From contig NZ_JAPEPB010000001.1 in assembly GCF_026340565.1 (NCBI RefSeq), positions 5,556,501-5,620,500 on the forward strand: a stretch of 64,000 nucleotides of DNA. The letters run 5' to 3'. Below are positions 38,313 through 47,349 of this stretch, in pieces. The stretch's first letter is position 1. Every line of letters starts with the position of its first letter. This DNA comes from Kitasatospora sp. NBC_01287. GTDB taxonomy: Bacteria; Actinomycetota; Actinomycetes; Streptomycetales; Streptomycetaceae. The notes under the pieces are model-generated. The model made no database searches. It was not told the origin of the DNA and worked only from the letters and a program-made list of their open reading frames with translations. A program made the translations under genes and the position numbers.

Positions 38313-39254
38313 ATGGGATTCCTCACCAGGCTGCCGGTGATCGGTCCACTCGCCGCCGTCGTGCTGCGCAGCCGTCCGTACCGGGTCTACGAGCACTTCA
38401 CGGCGGCGAAGGCCAACCGGCTGGCGGGTGCCGTCACCTTCTTCGGCTTCCTGGCGCTCTTCCCGCTGCTCACGGTGGCACTGGCGATCGCGGTGGCGAC
38501 CCTCACCCCGGCCCGGGTGGACACCCTGAAGAACAAGATCGCCGACCAGGTCCCGGGGCTGGCCCACTCGCTCGACCTGGACTCGCTGGTCGCCAACGCC
38601 GCCACGGTCGGGGCGCTCAGCGGGCTGCTGCTGCTGATCTCGGGACTGGGCTGGGTGGACACCATGCGCGGCGCGATCCGGGACGTCTGGCAGCTGCCCG
38701 AGGAGGACGGCAACGTGGTGCTGCGCAAGGCCTGGGACTGCCTGGTGCTGGTCGGCCTCGGCGCGGTCGCGCTGGTCTCGCTGGGCGCCTCCGCGGTGAC
38801 CACCCGGTTGGCCGGGCGGCTGGCCACCGCGCTCGGCCTCTCCGACCACGGCCCGGCGCACTACCTGCTGGCGGCGGTCGGCTTCGTCATCGCGGTCGGC
38901 GCCGACCTGCTGCTCTTCCTCTACCTGCTGGCGCCGTTCCCGCGGATCGCCGACCAGCGCCGGCGCGACCTGCTGACCGCCGCGCTGATCGGGGCGGTCG
39001 GCTTCGAGTTGCTCAAACTGCTGCTCTCCTCCTACCTGGGCTCGGTGGCGGGCAAGAGCCTGTACGGCGCCTTCGGGGTCCCGGTCGCCCTGCTGCTCTG
39101 GATCGACTTCGTCAACCGGCTGCTGATGTACTGCGCCTCCTGGACGGCCCTGGCCGACCCCGAGGGTGCCCGGGCACGCGCCCGCGCGAGCGCCGAGGCC
39201 GCCTACCGGGCAGCCGGGGAGCTCGGCGCGGGCGGGGCGCCGGCGCGAGGCTGA
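38313..39254 (+). CDS. YihY/BrkB-family inner-membrane protein
   Basis: 313-residue integral membrane protein with six hydrophobic helices and the family hallmarks AKANRLAGAVTFFGFLALFPLL, SGLGWVDTMRGAIRDVWQL and a late LYGAFGVPVALLLWIDFVNRLL. The function is not established; it was once misannotated as ribonuclease BN, and some members are linked to serum resistance or lipid transport. The ATG at 38313 lacks a ribosome site. It stops 6 bp before the stop of the convergent carboxypeptidase gene. Confidence 0.88.
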   Translation: MGFLTRLPVIGPLAAVVLRSRPYRVYEHFTAAKANRLAGAVTFFGFLALFPLLTVALAIAVATLTPARVDTLKNKIADQVPGLAHSLDLDSLVANAATVGALSGLLLLISGLGWVDTMRGAIRDVWQLPEEDGNVVLRKAWDCLVLVGLGAVALVSLGASAVTTRLAGRLATALGLSDHGPAHYLLAAVGFVIAVGADLLLFLYLLAPFPRIADQRRRDLLTAALIGAVGFELLKLLLSSYLGSVAGKSLYGAFGVPVALLLWIDFVNRLLMYCASWTALADPEGARARARASAEAAYRAAGELGAGGAPARG

Positions 39255-39260
39255 GGCGCC

Positions 39261-40595
39261 TCAGGTGCGCGGCGGCCGGCGGCGGCGCAGGCGCGGCACG
39301 ATGGCGCCGCGCCCGACCCGGGAGGCGCTCGCGCCGCCCGAGCCGTCCGGCCCGGCCGTCCCGGTGGCGGCCGCGGCGGCCGGGTGCGGTCCGCGGCGGC
39401 GCCGGTTCAGCACCCAGCCGGCCGCGGTGGCGCACAGGGTGACCACCGCGACCACCGTCCAGCCCTCCGGGCTCAGCACCTTCGCGCGGTGCCGGGGCGG
39501 CCCGGCCAGCAGTCCGTGGGCCGCCGCGGGCGCGGGCGCCCGCGGCACGGCGAGGCCGGGCAGCGGGGCGGGCGCGGCACCCTGCGGGCCGGCCGCCGGC
39601 GCGGCAGCCGCCGCCGCGGCTGCCCCGGCGGCCGGCGTGGCGGAGACCAGCCGGCCGACCGGGGTCAGCCGGCCGCCCACCGCGAAGCCCCAGTCCAGCA
39701 GGGCGGCGGTCTCGTCGTAGACCTTCATGTAGGTCTCCGGGTGCATCACCGCCACCAGCAGGGTGCGCCCGTCCCGCTGGGCGGCCCCGACGAAGGTGCT
39801 GCCCGCGTTGGTGGTGTAGCCGTTCTTGACGCCGATCAGGCCCGGGTACTTGCCGAGCAGCCGGTCGGTGTTCTGGATGCCGAAGGTGCCGCGCTGCCCG
39901 GTGCGGCTGTCGACCGCGCCGGGGAACTGGGCGTCCTTGGTGCCGCAGTAGGAGCGGAAGTCCGGGTTGCGCAGCCCCTCGCGGGCGAAGAGCGTCAGGT
40001 CGTAGGCCGAGGTGAGCTGCCCGTCCTCGTCGTAGCCGTCCGGCGAGACCACGTGCGTGTCGGCGGCGCCCAGCTCGACGGCCTTCTGCTGCATCTGGCC
40101 GACCGTCTGCTCGACCCCGCCGTTCATGTGCGCGAGCACGTGCACCGCGTCGTTGCCCGAGCTCAGGAAGACCCCGCGCCAGAGGTCCTCGACCCGGTAG
40201 TCCAGGTCCTCCTTGACCCCGACCAGGCTGCTGCCGGCCCCCAGCCCGGCAAGTTCCTCCGGCGCGACCCGGTGCACGGCCTTGCGGTCGAACTTGGGCA
40301 GCACGGTGTCGGCGAAGAGCATCTTCAAGGTGCTGGCCGGTGGCAGCCGCAGGTGCGGGTTGAAGGCGGCCAGCACCGCGCCCGAGTCGGCGTCCGCCAC
40401 CAGCCAGGACATCCCGGTCAGCCCTTCCGGAGGGCGGGGCGCCCCGGGCGCCAGGGCGACCTGCACTCCGGGTAGCCCGAGCCGCTCGCCGCCGACCGCG
40501 GTGGCGACCGGTGGCGGTTCGGCGGCGGCGACGGGGGCGGTCGCCAGGAGGAGCGCGGCGGCCAGCGCGGCGGCTCGGCGAGCGGTACGACACAT
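39261..40595 (-). CDS. D-alanyl-D-alanine carboxypeptidase, membrane anchored
   Basis: 444-residue low-molecular-mass penicillin-binding protein (S11 family) that trims D-Ala from peptidoglycan stem peptides outside the cell. A signal peptide (residues 1-25, cut near VAAA) is followed by the catalytic S88-T-L-K91, then S146-G-N148 and K257-N-G259 (a KNG variant of the KTG box). After an Ala/Pro-rich stalk there is a C-terminal membrane helix (WTVVAVVTLCATAAGWVL) and an Arg-rich tail. The ATG at 40595 is chosen as the start of the signal peptide; no clear ribosome site is seen. It is divergent from the SCO4848-family gene. Confidence 0.95.
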   Translation of the reverse strand: MCRTARRAAALAAALLLATAPVAAAEPPPVATAVGGERLGLPGVQVALAPGAPRPPEGLTGMSWLVADADSGAVLAAFNPHLRLPPASTLKMLFADTVLPKFDRKAVHRVAPEELAGLGAGSSLVGVKEDLDYRVEDLWRGVFLSSGNDAVHVLAHMNGGVEQTVGQMQQKAVELGAADTHVVSPDGYDEDGQLTSAYDLTLFAREGLRNPDFRSYCGTKDAQFPGAVDSRTGQRGTFGIQNTDRLLGKYPGLIGVKNGYTTNAGSTFVGAAQRDGRTLLVAVMHPETYMKVYDETAALLDWGFAVGGRLTPVGRLVSATPAAGAAAAAAAAPAAGPQGAAPAPLPGLAVPRAPAPAAAHGLLAGPPRHRAKVLSPEGWTVVAVVTLCATAAGWVLNRRRRGPHPAAAAATGTAGPDGSGGASASRVGRGAIVPRLRRRRPPRT

Positions 40596-40759
40596 CAGGT
40601 AAGCATCCAAATGCACTCGGTGTCCGTACCCAGCCCAACGCCCCACCGTCCCGTCGGGCCGCAGGTCCTCGCCCCAACGGGGGACCGCCGCCTGGGCCGA
40701 TCGGCCCTTTGCCCATACTGGGGAGGCTGCTCCGCCCCGCACCGCTAAGGACCGCCCTG

Positions 40760-41008
40760 ATGAAGCTCAGCCGCCGCACCTCCTGGTTCCTCGCCGCCTT
40801 CGGCGTATGGTCCGTGATCATCTGGACCACCTTTGTGAAGAACTTGTGGCAGGACTCGGCCCACCAGGCCTTCGCCAACGGCGATCACAGCCGCCCCACC
40901 GCCTTCTTCTGGATCCACCTCGCGCTGGCCATCACCTCCTTCGTCCTGGGCGTCCTGGTGGGGCTGGTGGGGGTGCGGGGGCTGCGGAACGGAAAGTCGG
41001 TGGCCTGA
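40760..41008 (+). CDS. SCO4848-family small membrane protein
   Basis: 82-residue protein with two membrane helices (SWFLAAFGVWSVIIWTTFV and ALAITSFVLGVLVGLVGV) joined by a short hydrophilic loop. It matches the streptomycete SCO4848 family, which lies beside the same carboxypeptidase gene; no function is known. The ATG at 40760 has AAGGA at 40747-40751, 8 bp upstream. The gene is too short to show codon bias strongly, but its position and helices support it. Confidence 0.85.
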   Translation: MKLSRRTSWFLAAFGVWSVIIWTTFVKNLWQDSAHQAFANGDHSRPTAFFWIHLALAITSFVLGVLVGLVGVRGLRNGKSVA

Positions 41009-41076
41009 CGGGTCGGCAGCTGGAAGAGTCCCGGGTGCTTCACCAGCTGACCGGATTTTCCCGAGGGGGACTCTTC

Positions 41077-42756
41077 TTGCGTACATCCCGTGTGCTCGCC
41101 GTCACCGGCGTGCTCACCGTGGCCGTCGGCCTGGCCGCGGCCCCGAACGCCGTCGCCGCCACCGGCCCGGCCTTCAGCAACCCGCGCGTCACACCGGCCC
41201 CGGTGCTCGCTCCCGGCGGCACCGCGACCGAGGACTGCGCGCCGAACGGCACCCCGGGCTGGGTCGGGCTGAGCACCGCACTGCCGACGCTCAGCGCCGA
41301 TGTCCAGCTCCCGGCCGGTGCCACCGTCCTGCCGGACATCGCGGTCACCGACACCACCGTCGTGCCGCACACCTCGGTCCTGCGGGCCACCGAGCTGCCG
41401 GTCCAGAACGGCACCGTGAGCGTCCAGGTGCCGAACCTGCGGGACGGTCACAGCTATGTCTGGCACGCCTACACGGCGGGCGCCGGGGTCGACGCCTCCA
41501 CACCCGAGTGTCACTTCCGCCTCGACCTGACGGCGCCGGCGGTCAACGTGAACTCCACCGACTTCCCGGCCTTGGGCTCGGGGCAGACGGCGACCAAGTA
41601 CGCCGGCCAGTCGGGCACCTTCACCTTCACCGGCAGTGACCCGGTGCCCGCCGGTGGTGCGGCCTCGGGAGTGGCCTGCTACCAGTACGCGCTCGCACCC
41701 GCCTCGCTGGGCGTCTTCACCGGCTGCGGAGGCGCCGACACCGTGGTGCCCGCCGCCGACGGCACCGCGAGCGTGCAGCTGACGCCCGCCGACTGGGGCG
41801 CGAACACGCTGCTCGTCCAGGCGATCGACAACGCGGGCAATGTCTCGCAGTCGTTCTCGTACGGCTTCTACGCGCCGAGCAACCCGACCCCGCCGGCAAC
41901 GCTGGGCGATGTCGACAACAACGGCACCCCCGACATCGTGCTGCCGGACTCGGCGGGCAACCTCCAGGTGATCAGTGGCAACACGGGCAGCGTCCTGCCC
42001 AGTGAGACCGTCCCGGCCGTCGACGCACCTGACGGTTCGGGCAACTGGACCGGTTTCGAGGTCAGCCACCGCGGTTGGATGCCCAACACCGCCACCTCCG
42101 ACACGGTCTTCGCGCGCGACCTGAACTCGTCGGTCGGCAAGGCCAACCTCTACGAGTACAAGAACCAGGGGTCGCTGCCGCTCGGCTCGCAGAGCGCCAC
42201 CCTGGTCTCCCGTCCCACGACCTGCCAGGACGCCACCGGAGCGACGATCAGCTGCCCGGTGGGCTACGGCAGCGACTGGTCCGGCGTGGACCAGCTCCTC
42301 GCGCTCGGCTCGACGGACCCGGGCCAGCCGGACGACCCGTCGCTGCTCACCGTCGAGGGTGGCAACCTGTGGCTCTTCGACAATGTCGGCTTCCGCGGCT
42401 TCCGGGACGCCCAGCAGCTGACCACCACGGGCAACTGGAGTGGCTACGACCTGATCGCTCCCGGCGCCGACGCCCAGGGCAACCTGGCGCTGTGGGCCCG
42501 CGACCGGGCCACCGGTGAGCTGCACGCCTACCCGCTGCCGAAGAAGGCCGACGGCACCTTCGACTTCTCCGCCCTGGGCGACCCCACCGCGCACGTGGTG
42601 GCGTCCGGGTTCACCACCGCCGCCTACCCGACCCTGGGCAGCTCCGGTGACCTGGACGGCGACGGCGCCCCCGACCTGTGGACCGTCACCGCTGACCGGC
42701 ACCTGGTCATCTTCAGCGGCTGGACCAGCCCTGAGGACATCGGTGCGCTGAAGTAG
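41077..42756 (+). CDS. Secreted FG-GAP/VCBS-like repeat protein
   Basis: 559-residue secreted protein. The start is TTG at 41077, with GAGGGGGA at 41063-41070 (6-bp spacing), which gives a clean signal peptide RTSRVLAVTGVLTVAVGL ending in AVAA. Residues 30-260 are beta-rich with Ig/fibronectin-like character and paired cysteines. The C-terminal half has repeat units with Asp-rich loops (GDVDNNGTPDIV, GDLDGDGAPDLW) of the FG-GAP/VCBS beta-propeller type, which bind calcium. No catalytic residues are evident; likely an extracellular binding or structural protein. A strong hairpin follows. Confidence 0.85.
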   Translation: MRTSRVLAVTGVLTVAVGLAAAPNAVAATGPAFSNPRVTPAPVLAPGGTATEDCAPNGTPGWVGLSTALPTLSADVQLPAGATVLPDIAVTDTTVVPHTSVLRATELPVQNGTVSVQVPNLRDGHSYVWHAYTAGAGVDASTPECHFRLDLTAPAVNVNSTDFPALGSGQTATKYAGQSGTFTFTGSDPVPAGGAASGVACYQYALAPASLGVFTGCGGADTVVPAADGTASVQLTPADWGANTLLVQAIDNAGNVSQSFSYGFYAPSNPTPPATLGDVDNNGTPDIVLPDSAGNLQVISGNTGSVLPSETVPAVDAPDGSGNWTGFEVSHRGWMPNTATSDTVFARDLNSSVGKANLYEYKNQGSLPLGSQSATLVSRPTTCQDATGATISCPVGYGSDWSGVDQLLALGSTDPGQPDDPSLLTVEGGNLWLFDNVGFRGFRDAQQLTTTGNWSGYDLIAPGADAQGNLALWARDRATGELHAYPLPKKADGTFDFSALGDPTAHVVASGFTTAAYPTLGSSGDLDGDGAPDLWTVTADRHLVIFSGWTSPEDIGALK

Positions 42757-42762
42757 CCGACC

Positions 42763-42808
42763 ACGGCCGAGGGCCCGCCCGGTGCGTACCGGACGGGCCC
42801 TCGGCCGT
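42763..42808. terminator. Bidirectional hairpin between secreted protein and sdhB
   Basis: A perfect 15-bp stem (42763-42777 with 42794-42808) has additional pairing inside the loop and is followed by TT. It lies between convergent genes. Confidence 0.8.
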
Positions 42809-42820
42809 TGCTCGCTCGAC

Positions 42821-42848
42821 GGAGCGTCAGAAGCGGAGCGTCAGAAGC
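42821..42848. repeat. 14-bp tandem duplication at the sdhB stop
   Basis: GGAGCGTCAGAAGC occurs twice in a row (42821-42834 and 42835-42848). The second copy contains the sdhB stop codon on the minus strand. Confidence 0.85.
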
Positions 42849-43635
42849 GGCGCGTCACCAGGGCGCGCTTGACTTCCTGGATCGCCTTGGTGACCTCGAT
42901 GCCGCGGGGGCAGGCCTCCGAGCAGTTGAAGGTGGTGCGGCAACGCCACACACCCTCGCGGTCGTTGAGGATCTCGAGCCGCTGCTCGGCGCCCTCGTCA
43001 CGCGAGTCGAAGATGAAGCGGTGCGCGTTGACGATGGCGGCCGGGCCGAAGTACTGGCCGTCGTTCCAGAAGACCGGGCAGGACGAGGTGCACGCGGCGC
43101 ACAGGATGCACTTGGTGGTGTCGTCGAAGCGCTCGCGGTCCTCGGCGGACTGCAGCCGCTCGCGGGTCGGCTCGTTCCCCGAGGTGATCAGGAACGGCAT
43201 GACGTCCTTGTACGCCTGGAAGAACGGGTCCATGTCGACCACCAGGTCCTTGAGGACCGTCAGGCCCTTGATGGCCTCGATGGTGATCGGCTGCACGCCG
43301 CCCTTGCCGTCGGGCGAGGTGACGTCCTTCAGCAGGGTCTTGCAGGCCAGCCGGTTGCGGCCGTTGATCCGCATGGCGTCCGACCCGCAGATGCCGTGCG
43401 CGCAGGAGCGGCGGTAGGTCAGGGTGCCGTCCTGCTCCCACTTGACCTTGTTGAGGGCGTCCAGGACGCGCTCCTTGGGGTCCATGGTGAGCTGGTAGTC
43501 CACCCACACCGGGTCCGGGTGCTCCTCCGGGTTGAACCGGCGGATCCGCAGGGTGAAGGTGATCATCTGCACGCCGCCGGCCTCGGCCGCGTCCAGCGCC
43601 GCGGAGTGCGGGGCGTCGATCGTGGGGGCGCTCAT
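42841..43635 (-). CDS. sdhB: Succinate dehydrogenase iron-sulfur subunit
   Basis: 264-residue electron-transfer subunit of complex II. The 2Fe-2S site is C78..C83..D86..C98 (CAHGICGSD...LAC), with Asp as the fourth ligand. The other clusters are in CILCAACTSSCP and CRTTFNCSEACPRGI. The ATG at 43635 shares one base with the sdhA stop (TGATG). It is the last gene of the sdhCDAB operon and ends before a bidirectional hairpin. It passes electrons from FAD in SdhA to quinone at SdhCD. Confidence 0.97.
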   Translation of the reverse strand: MSAPTIDAPHSAALDAAEAGGVQMITFTLRIRRFNPEEHPDPVWVDYQLTMDPKERVLDALNKVKWEQDGTLTYRRSCAHGICGSDAMRINGRNRLACKTLLKDVTSPDGKGGVQPITIEAIKGLTVLKDLVVDMDPFFQAYKDVMPFLITSGNEPTRERLQSAEDRERFDDTTKCILCAACTSSCPVFWNDGQYFGPAAIVNAHRFIFDSRDEGAEQRLEILNDREGVWRCRTTFNCSEACPRGIEVTKAIQEVKRALVTRRF

Positions 43636-45377
43636 CAGTACTTACGCTCCATCGGCTGGTAGCGGGTCGTGACGACCGGCTTGTAGTCAAGGCGGATCGA
43701 GGTGCTGCCGTCCTCGGCCACCTCCTGGTACGCCATGGTGTGCTGCATGAACTTCACGTCGTCACGGGTCGGGAAGTCCTCGCGGAAGTGGCCGCCGCGC
43801 GACTCCTCGCGGGCCAGCGCGGAGACGACCAGCACCTCGGCCAGGTCGAGCAGGTTGCCCAGCTCCACGGCCTCCAGCAGGTCGGTGTTGTAGCGGTAGC
43901 CCTTGTCCTGGATCGCCACGTGCTTGTAGCGCTCGCGCAGCGCCGCGATGTCCTCGCTGGCCTGCTTCAGGGTGGCGCCGGTGCGGTAGACCATGGCGTT
44001 GACGTCCATGGTCTCCTGGAGCTCCTTGCGGATCTCCGCCACGGACTCGGTGCCGGTGGACTCGCGCAGGCCGTCGACCAGCGCCTGCACCTTCTCGGCC
44101 GGGTTCGCCGGCAGCGGGGTGAAGCCGACCGTCGAGGAGTAGTTCGCCGCGGCGATGCCGGCCCGCTTGCCGAAGACGTTGATGTCCAGCAGCGAGTTGG
44201 TGCCCAGTCGGTTGGCGCCGTGCACCGAGACGCAGGCGACCTCGCCGGCCGCGTACAGGCCCGGGACGACGTCGGTGTTGTTGCGCAGCACCTCACCCTC
44301 GACGTTGGTCGGGATGCCGCCCATCGCGTAGTGCGCGGTGGGCTGGATCGGGATCGGGTCCGTGTAGGGCTCGATGCCGAGGTAGGTGCGGGCGAACTCG
44401 GTGATGTCCGGGAGCTTGGCGTCCAGCTGCTCCGGCGGAAGGTGCGTCAGGTCCAGGTAGACGTGGTCGCCCTCGGGACCGCAGCCGCGGCCCTCGCGGA
44501 TCTCGGTGTAGATCGCGCGCGAGCAGACGTCACGGGACGCGAGGTCCTTCATGACCGGGGCGTAGCGCTCCATGAAGCGCTCGCCGTCCTTGTTGCGCAG
44601 GATGCCGCCCTCGCCACGGGCGCCCTCGGTGAGCAGGATGCCCATCCGCCAGATGCCGGTCGGGTGGAACTGGAAGAACTCCATGTCCTCCAGCGGCAGG
44701 CCGCGGCGGTAGACCAGGGCCTGGCCGTCACCGGTGAGGGTGTGGGCGTTGGAGGTCACCTTGAAGAACTTGCCGGTGCCGCCGGAGGCGAAGACGACCG
44801 CCTTCGCCTGGAAGACGTGGATCTCACCGGTGGCCAGCTCGTAGGCGACCACGCCGGAGGTCTTGCCGTCGTTGATCAGCAGATCGAGGACGTAGAACTC
44901 GTTGAAGAACTCGACGCCGTGCTTGACGCAGTTCTGGAACAGCGTCTGCAGGATCATGTGACCGGTGCGGTCGGCCGCGTAGCAGGAGCGGCGCACGGCC
45001 GCCTCGCCGTGGTTGCGGGTGTGGCCGCCGAAGCGGCGCTGGTCGATCCGGCCGGCCTCGGTGCGGGAGAAGGGCAGGCCCATCTTCTCCAGGTCGAGGA
45101 CCGCGTCGATGGCCTCCTTGCACATGATCTCGGCGGCGTCCTGGTCGACCAGGTAGTCACCGCCCTTGACCGTGTCGAAGGTGTGCCACTCCCAGTTGTC
45201 CTCCTCGACGTTGGCCAGGGCGGCGCACATGCCGCCCTGGGCCGCGCCGGTGTGGGACCGGGTCGGGTAGAGCTTGGTCAGCACCGCGGTGCGGCTGCGC
45301 TGGGTCGACTCGATGGCCGCCCGCATGCCGGCGCCGCCGGCGCCGACGATGACGGTGTCGTACTGGTGAATCTGCAT
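43635..45377 (-). CDS. sdhA: Succinate dehydrogenase flavoprotein subunit
   Basis: 580-residue catalytic subunit of complex II. The FAD-binding Rossmann loop VIVGAGGAGMRAAI is at residues ~9-22. The covalent-FAD histidine H42 is in SHTGAAQGG. The substrate and capping motifs HTRNHGEAAVRRSCYA, HPTGIWRMGILLTEGARGEG and GANRLGTNSLLD are present. It oxidises succinate to fumarate at the cytoplasmic face. The ATG at 45377 is 45 bp after sdhD. It belongs with sucCD and mdh to the TCA enzymes in this window. Confidence 0.98.
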   Translation of the reverse strand: MQIHQYDTVIVGAGGAGMRAAIESTQRSRTAVLTKLYPTRSHTGAAQGGMCAALANVEEDNWEWHTFDTVKGGDYLVDQDAAEIMCKEAIDAVLDLEKMGLPFSRTEAGRIDQRRFGGHTRNHGEAAVRRSCYAADRTGHMILQTLFQNCVKHGVEFFNEFYVLDLLINDGKTSGVVAYELATGEIHVFQAKAVVFASGGTGKFFKVTSNAHTLTGDGQALVYRRGLPLEDMEFFQFHPTGIWRMGILLTEGARGEGGILRNKDGERFMERYAPVMKDLASRDVCSRAIYTEIREGRGCGPEGDHVYLDLTHLPPEQLDAKLPDITEFARTYLGIEPYTDPIPIQPTAHYAMGGIPTNVEGEVLRNNTDVVPGLYAAGEVACVSVHGANRLGTNSLLDINVFGKRAGIAAANYSSTVGFTPLPANPAEKVQALVDGLRESTGTESVAEIRKELQETMDVNAMVYRTGATLKQASEDIAALRERYKHVAIQDKGYRYNTDLLEAVELGNLLDLAEVLVVSALAREESRGGHFREDFPTRDDVKFMQHTMAYQEVAEDGSTSIRLDYKPVVTTRYQPMERKY

Positions 45378-45422
45378 AGGGGTTAGCTCGCCTCTGGCTC
45401 TGCTGGCTCTGCGATGGCCGAG

Positions 45423-45914
45423 TTAGATGTTCGGGTCGAAGGTGAAGATGACCAGGGTGCCGAGCAGCACGGTGAAGACCGTGGCGACGCCCATGAGGCC
45501 CTTCAGCCAGAGCCGGGTGGAGTCCTTCTCGGCGTAGTCGTTGATCACGGTGCGCATGCCGTTGGCGCCGTGCAGCATGGCGAGCCAGAGCATCAGCAGG
45601 TCCCAGCCCTGCCAGAACGGCGAGGCCCAGCGGCCGGCCACGAAGGCGAAGTTGATCTTCGACACGCCGTGGTCCAGGAACAGCATGATCAGCAGGTGAC
45701 CCAGGATCAGCACCACCAGCACGACGCCCGACAGGCGCATGAAGAGCCAGGCGAGCATCTCGAAGTTGGTCCGGGTGCGCCGCGGGGTCTTCTTGGTGCG
45801 GGTGCGCGGCGGCTCGACCACGAAGGCGTCGGCGGGGTTGCCGGTGCCCAGGCCCTTGCCGGTGTGCGCCTGCGAGGAGGAGACCAGCTCGATGTCAGGA
45901 GTCTCAGTCGACAT
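45423..45914 (-). CDS. sdhD: Succinate dehydrogenase membrane anchor subunit
   Basis: 163-residue anchor with a ~50-residue hydrophilic N-terminus and three membrane helices (RLSGVVLVVLILGHLLIML; LLMLWLAMLHGANGMRTVI; MGVATVFTVLLGTLVIFTF). Conserved histidines in GHLLIM and LHGANG probably ligate heme b and line the quinone site with SdhC. It lies 6 bp after the sdhC stop in the sdhCDAB operon. Confidence 0.93.
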   Translation of the reverse strand: MSTETPDIELVSSSQAHTGKGLGTGNPADAFVVEPPRTRTKKTPRRTRTNFEMLAWLFMRLSGVVLVVLILGHLLIMLFLDHGVSKINFAFVAGRWASPFWQGWDLLMLWLAMLHGANGMRTVINDYAEKDSTRLWLKGLMGVATVFTVLLGTLVIFTFDPNI

Positions 45915-45920
45915 GCCGGA

Positions 45921-46301
45921 TCACTTCCCGAACCAGGTGAGCAGGGTGTGCTGCAGAATCGGGTAGAAGGCCCCGGCCATCAGGACGACCCAGAGGCCGA
46001 CGACGCTCCAGAGCATCTGCTTCTGGTACTTCGGGCCCTGCGACCAGAAGTCCACCGCGATGACCCGCAGGCCGTTCAGGGCGTGGAACAGGATGGCGGC
46101 GGTGAGGCCGTACTCCATCAGGTTCACCAGCGGAGTCTTGTACGTCTGGATGACCGAGTCGTACGCCTGGGGCGAGACGCGGACCAGGGCGGTGTCAAGG
46201 ACGTGGACGAGAAGGAAGAAGAAGATGAGGACGCCAGTGACTCGATGAGCCACCCAGGACCACATGCCTTCGCGGCCGCGGTACAGCGTTCCAGCCGGCA
46301 C
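45921..46301 (-). CDS. sdhC: Succinate dehydrogenase cytochrome b556 subunit
   Basis: 126-residue first gene of the operon with three helices and the SdhC signature WSWVAHRVTGVLIFFFLLVH and ILFHALNGLRVI (heme and quinone-site residues). The GTG at 46301 has a GGAGG site close upstream; it starts the family-typical PAGTLYRGREGMWSW. The operon promoter should lie in the 252-bp divergent gap shared with the lipoprotein gene, but I could not pick it out with confidence. Confidence 0.95.
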   Translation of the reverse strand: MPAGTLYRGREGMWSWVAHRVTGVLIFFFLLVHVLDTALVRVSPQAYDSVIQTYKTPLVNLMEYGLTAAILFHALNGLRVIAVDFWSQGPKYQKQMLWSVVGLWVVLMAGAFYPILQHTLLTWFGK

Positions 46302-46553
46302 GGAAAACCCTCCGGAAGCGGTTGAAGGGCTCGGCCGGCGTCGGTGTCGGTAAGCCCGGCCGGGTACGGTCCACCGGCCGCGGTCATCCTATCGACGCCT
46401 CGTCGGGAACCGCCTCCGGGGGGTTTGAGTGTGATCAATCAGGCACGGGCGGGCTAATGGGGCGACTTTCGGTGACCCTGGGTCGCCCTGCGGCAGCGGT
46501 ACGGTGACGGATCTTCCGATTTCGCCCGTTGTCAATCGCCATTGAGGACATCG

Positions 46554-47267
46554 ATGACCGTTCGACCCGCCGTCCTGTTGCTGCTGCCCGTGCTCGCGGC
46601 CGGCGGGTGCGCGACGGTGAAGCCGACCGCCGCCGACCAGGCGCCGCCCGCGCGGGTGCTGACCGCCGCCGAGCTGCGGGCCGCCGCCGTCGGGCCGGCG
46701 GATCTCGGCGCCGGCTACACCGTCACGGTGCTGAACCCCGGTCAGGCCGTCCAGCCGCAGGGCGCCGAGCGGCAGCTCGCCGATGTCCCGGCCTGCCAGC
46801 CGGTGCTGGACGCGATCGGCCCCGCCGACCCGGCCGCCCAGCCGCAGGCCGAGACCGACCTGACCGCCATCGGGCCCGGCACGGCGAAGGTCCCCCTCTA
46901 CACGGCGCTCCTCGGCTATCCGGCGGGCCGCTCGGCGGTGCTGCAGTCGGCGCTGGAGGCGGTGCTCGCGCAGTGCGCCGACTTCACCTCCGGGGTGGCG
47001 GGTGGCGCGGCGGCGGCGCGCACCCGGCACCAGTTGGTGCGCGCCGACACGCCCACCCCCGGGGGAGCGGACGGGGCGACCGCGTTCACTCTGACGAGTG
47101 GTCCGCAGGCGGGCGGGCCGGTGCTCTCCCAGCGGGCCGCGGTGGTCCGGGTCGGCACGGCGCTGGCCGTCTTCTCCACCGTGGGGACGGCGAAGGAGGC
47201 GGCCGCCGTGCCGGACCCGGCGGTGGTCCTGGCGCAGACCCGCAAGCTGCGGGCCGCGCAGGGGTGA
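46554..47267 (+). CDS. Putative lipoprotein
   Basis: 237-residue lipoprotein of unknown function. A signal peptide with the lipobox LAAGGC (modified C19) is followed by a short Pro/Ala linker and a ~190-residue domain with two cysteines (PACQPV and AQCADF) that may pair. The layout recalls PknH-sensor-like or LpqN-like extracytoplasmic domains, but no motif proves it. ATG 46554 is preferred because GAGGA (46544-46548) has 5-bp spacing; the in-frame TTG at 46542 overlaps that site. It is divergent from the sdh operon. Confidence 0.8.
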   Translation: MTVRPAVLLLLPVLAAGGCATVKPTAADQAPPARVLTAAELRAAAVGPADLGAGYTVTVLNPGQAVQPQGAERQLADVPACQPVLDAIGPADPAAQPQAETDLTAIGPGTAKVPLYTALLGYPAGRSAVLQSALEAVLAQCADFTSGVAGGAAAARTRHQLVRADTPTPGGADGATAFTLTSGPQAGGPVLSQRAAVVRVGTALAVFSTVGTAKEAAAVPDPAVVLAQTRKLRAAQG

Positions 47268-47337
47268 GTGCCCAGGGCTGACTGCCCGAGGCCGAGTGCC
47301 CGGGGCTGGGTACCCGGGGCGGGTACTCGGGGCTGGG
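47267..47337 (+). repeat. Imperfect 14-15-bp tandem repeat array
   Basis: Five degenerate copies of a unit like GTGCCCGGGGCTG run from the lipoprotein stop to just before the stop of the OHCU decarboxylase gene at 47350. No coding role; it may be a replication-slippage product. Confidence 0.6.
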
Positions 47338-47349
47338 CGGGGCCGGTCG

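Noticed and set aside
36458-39442. Very long plus-strand frame opposite the glycerophosphotransferase
   Set aside because: It spans two unrelated genes on opposite strands, including antisense to the GT2 domain, and shows no family motif.
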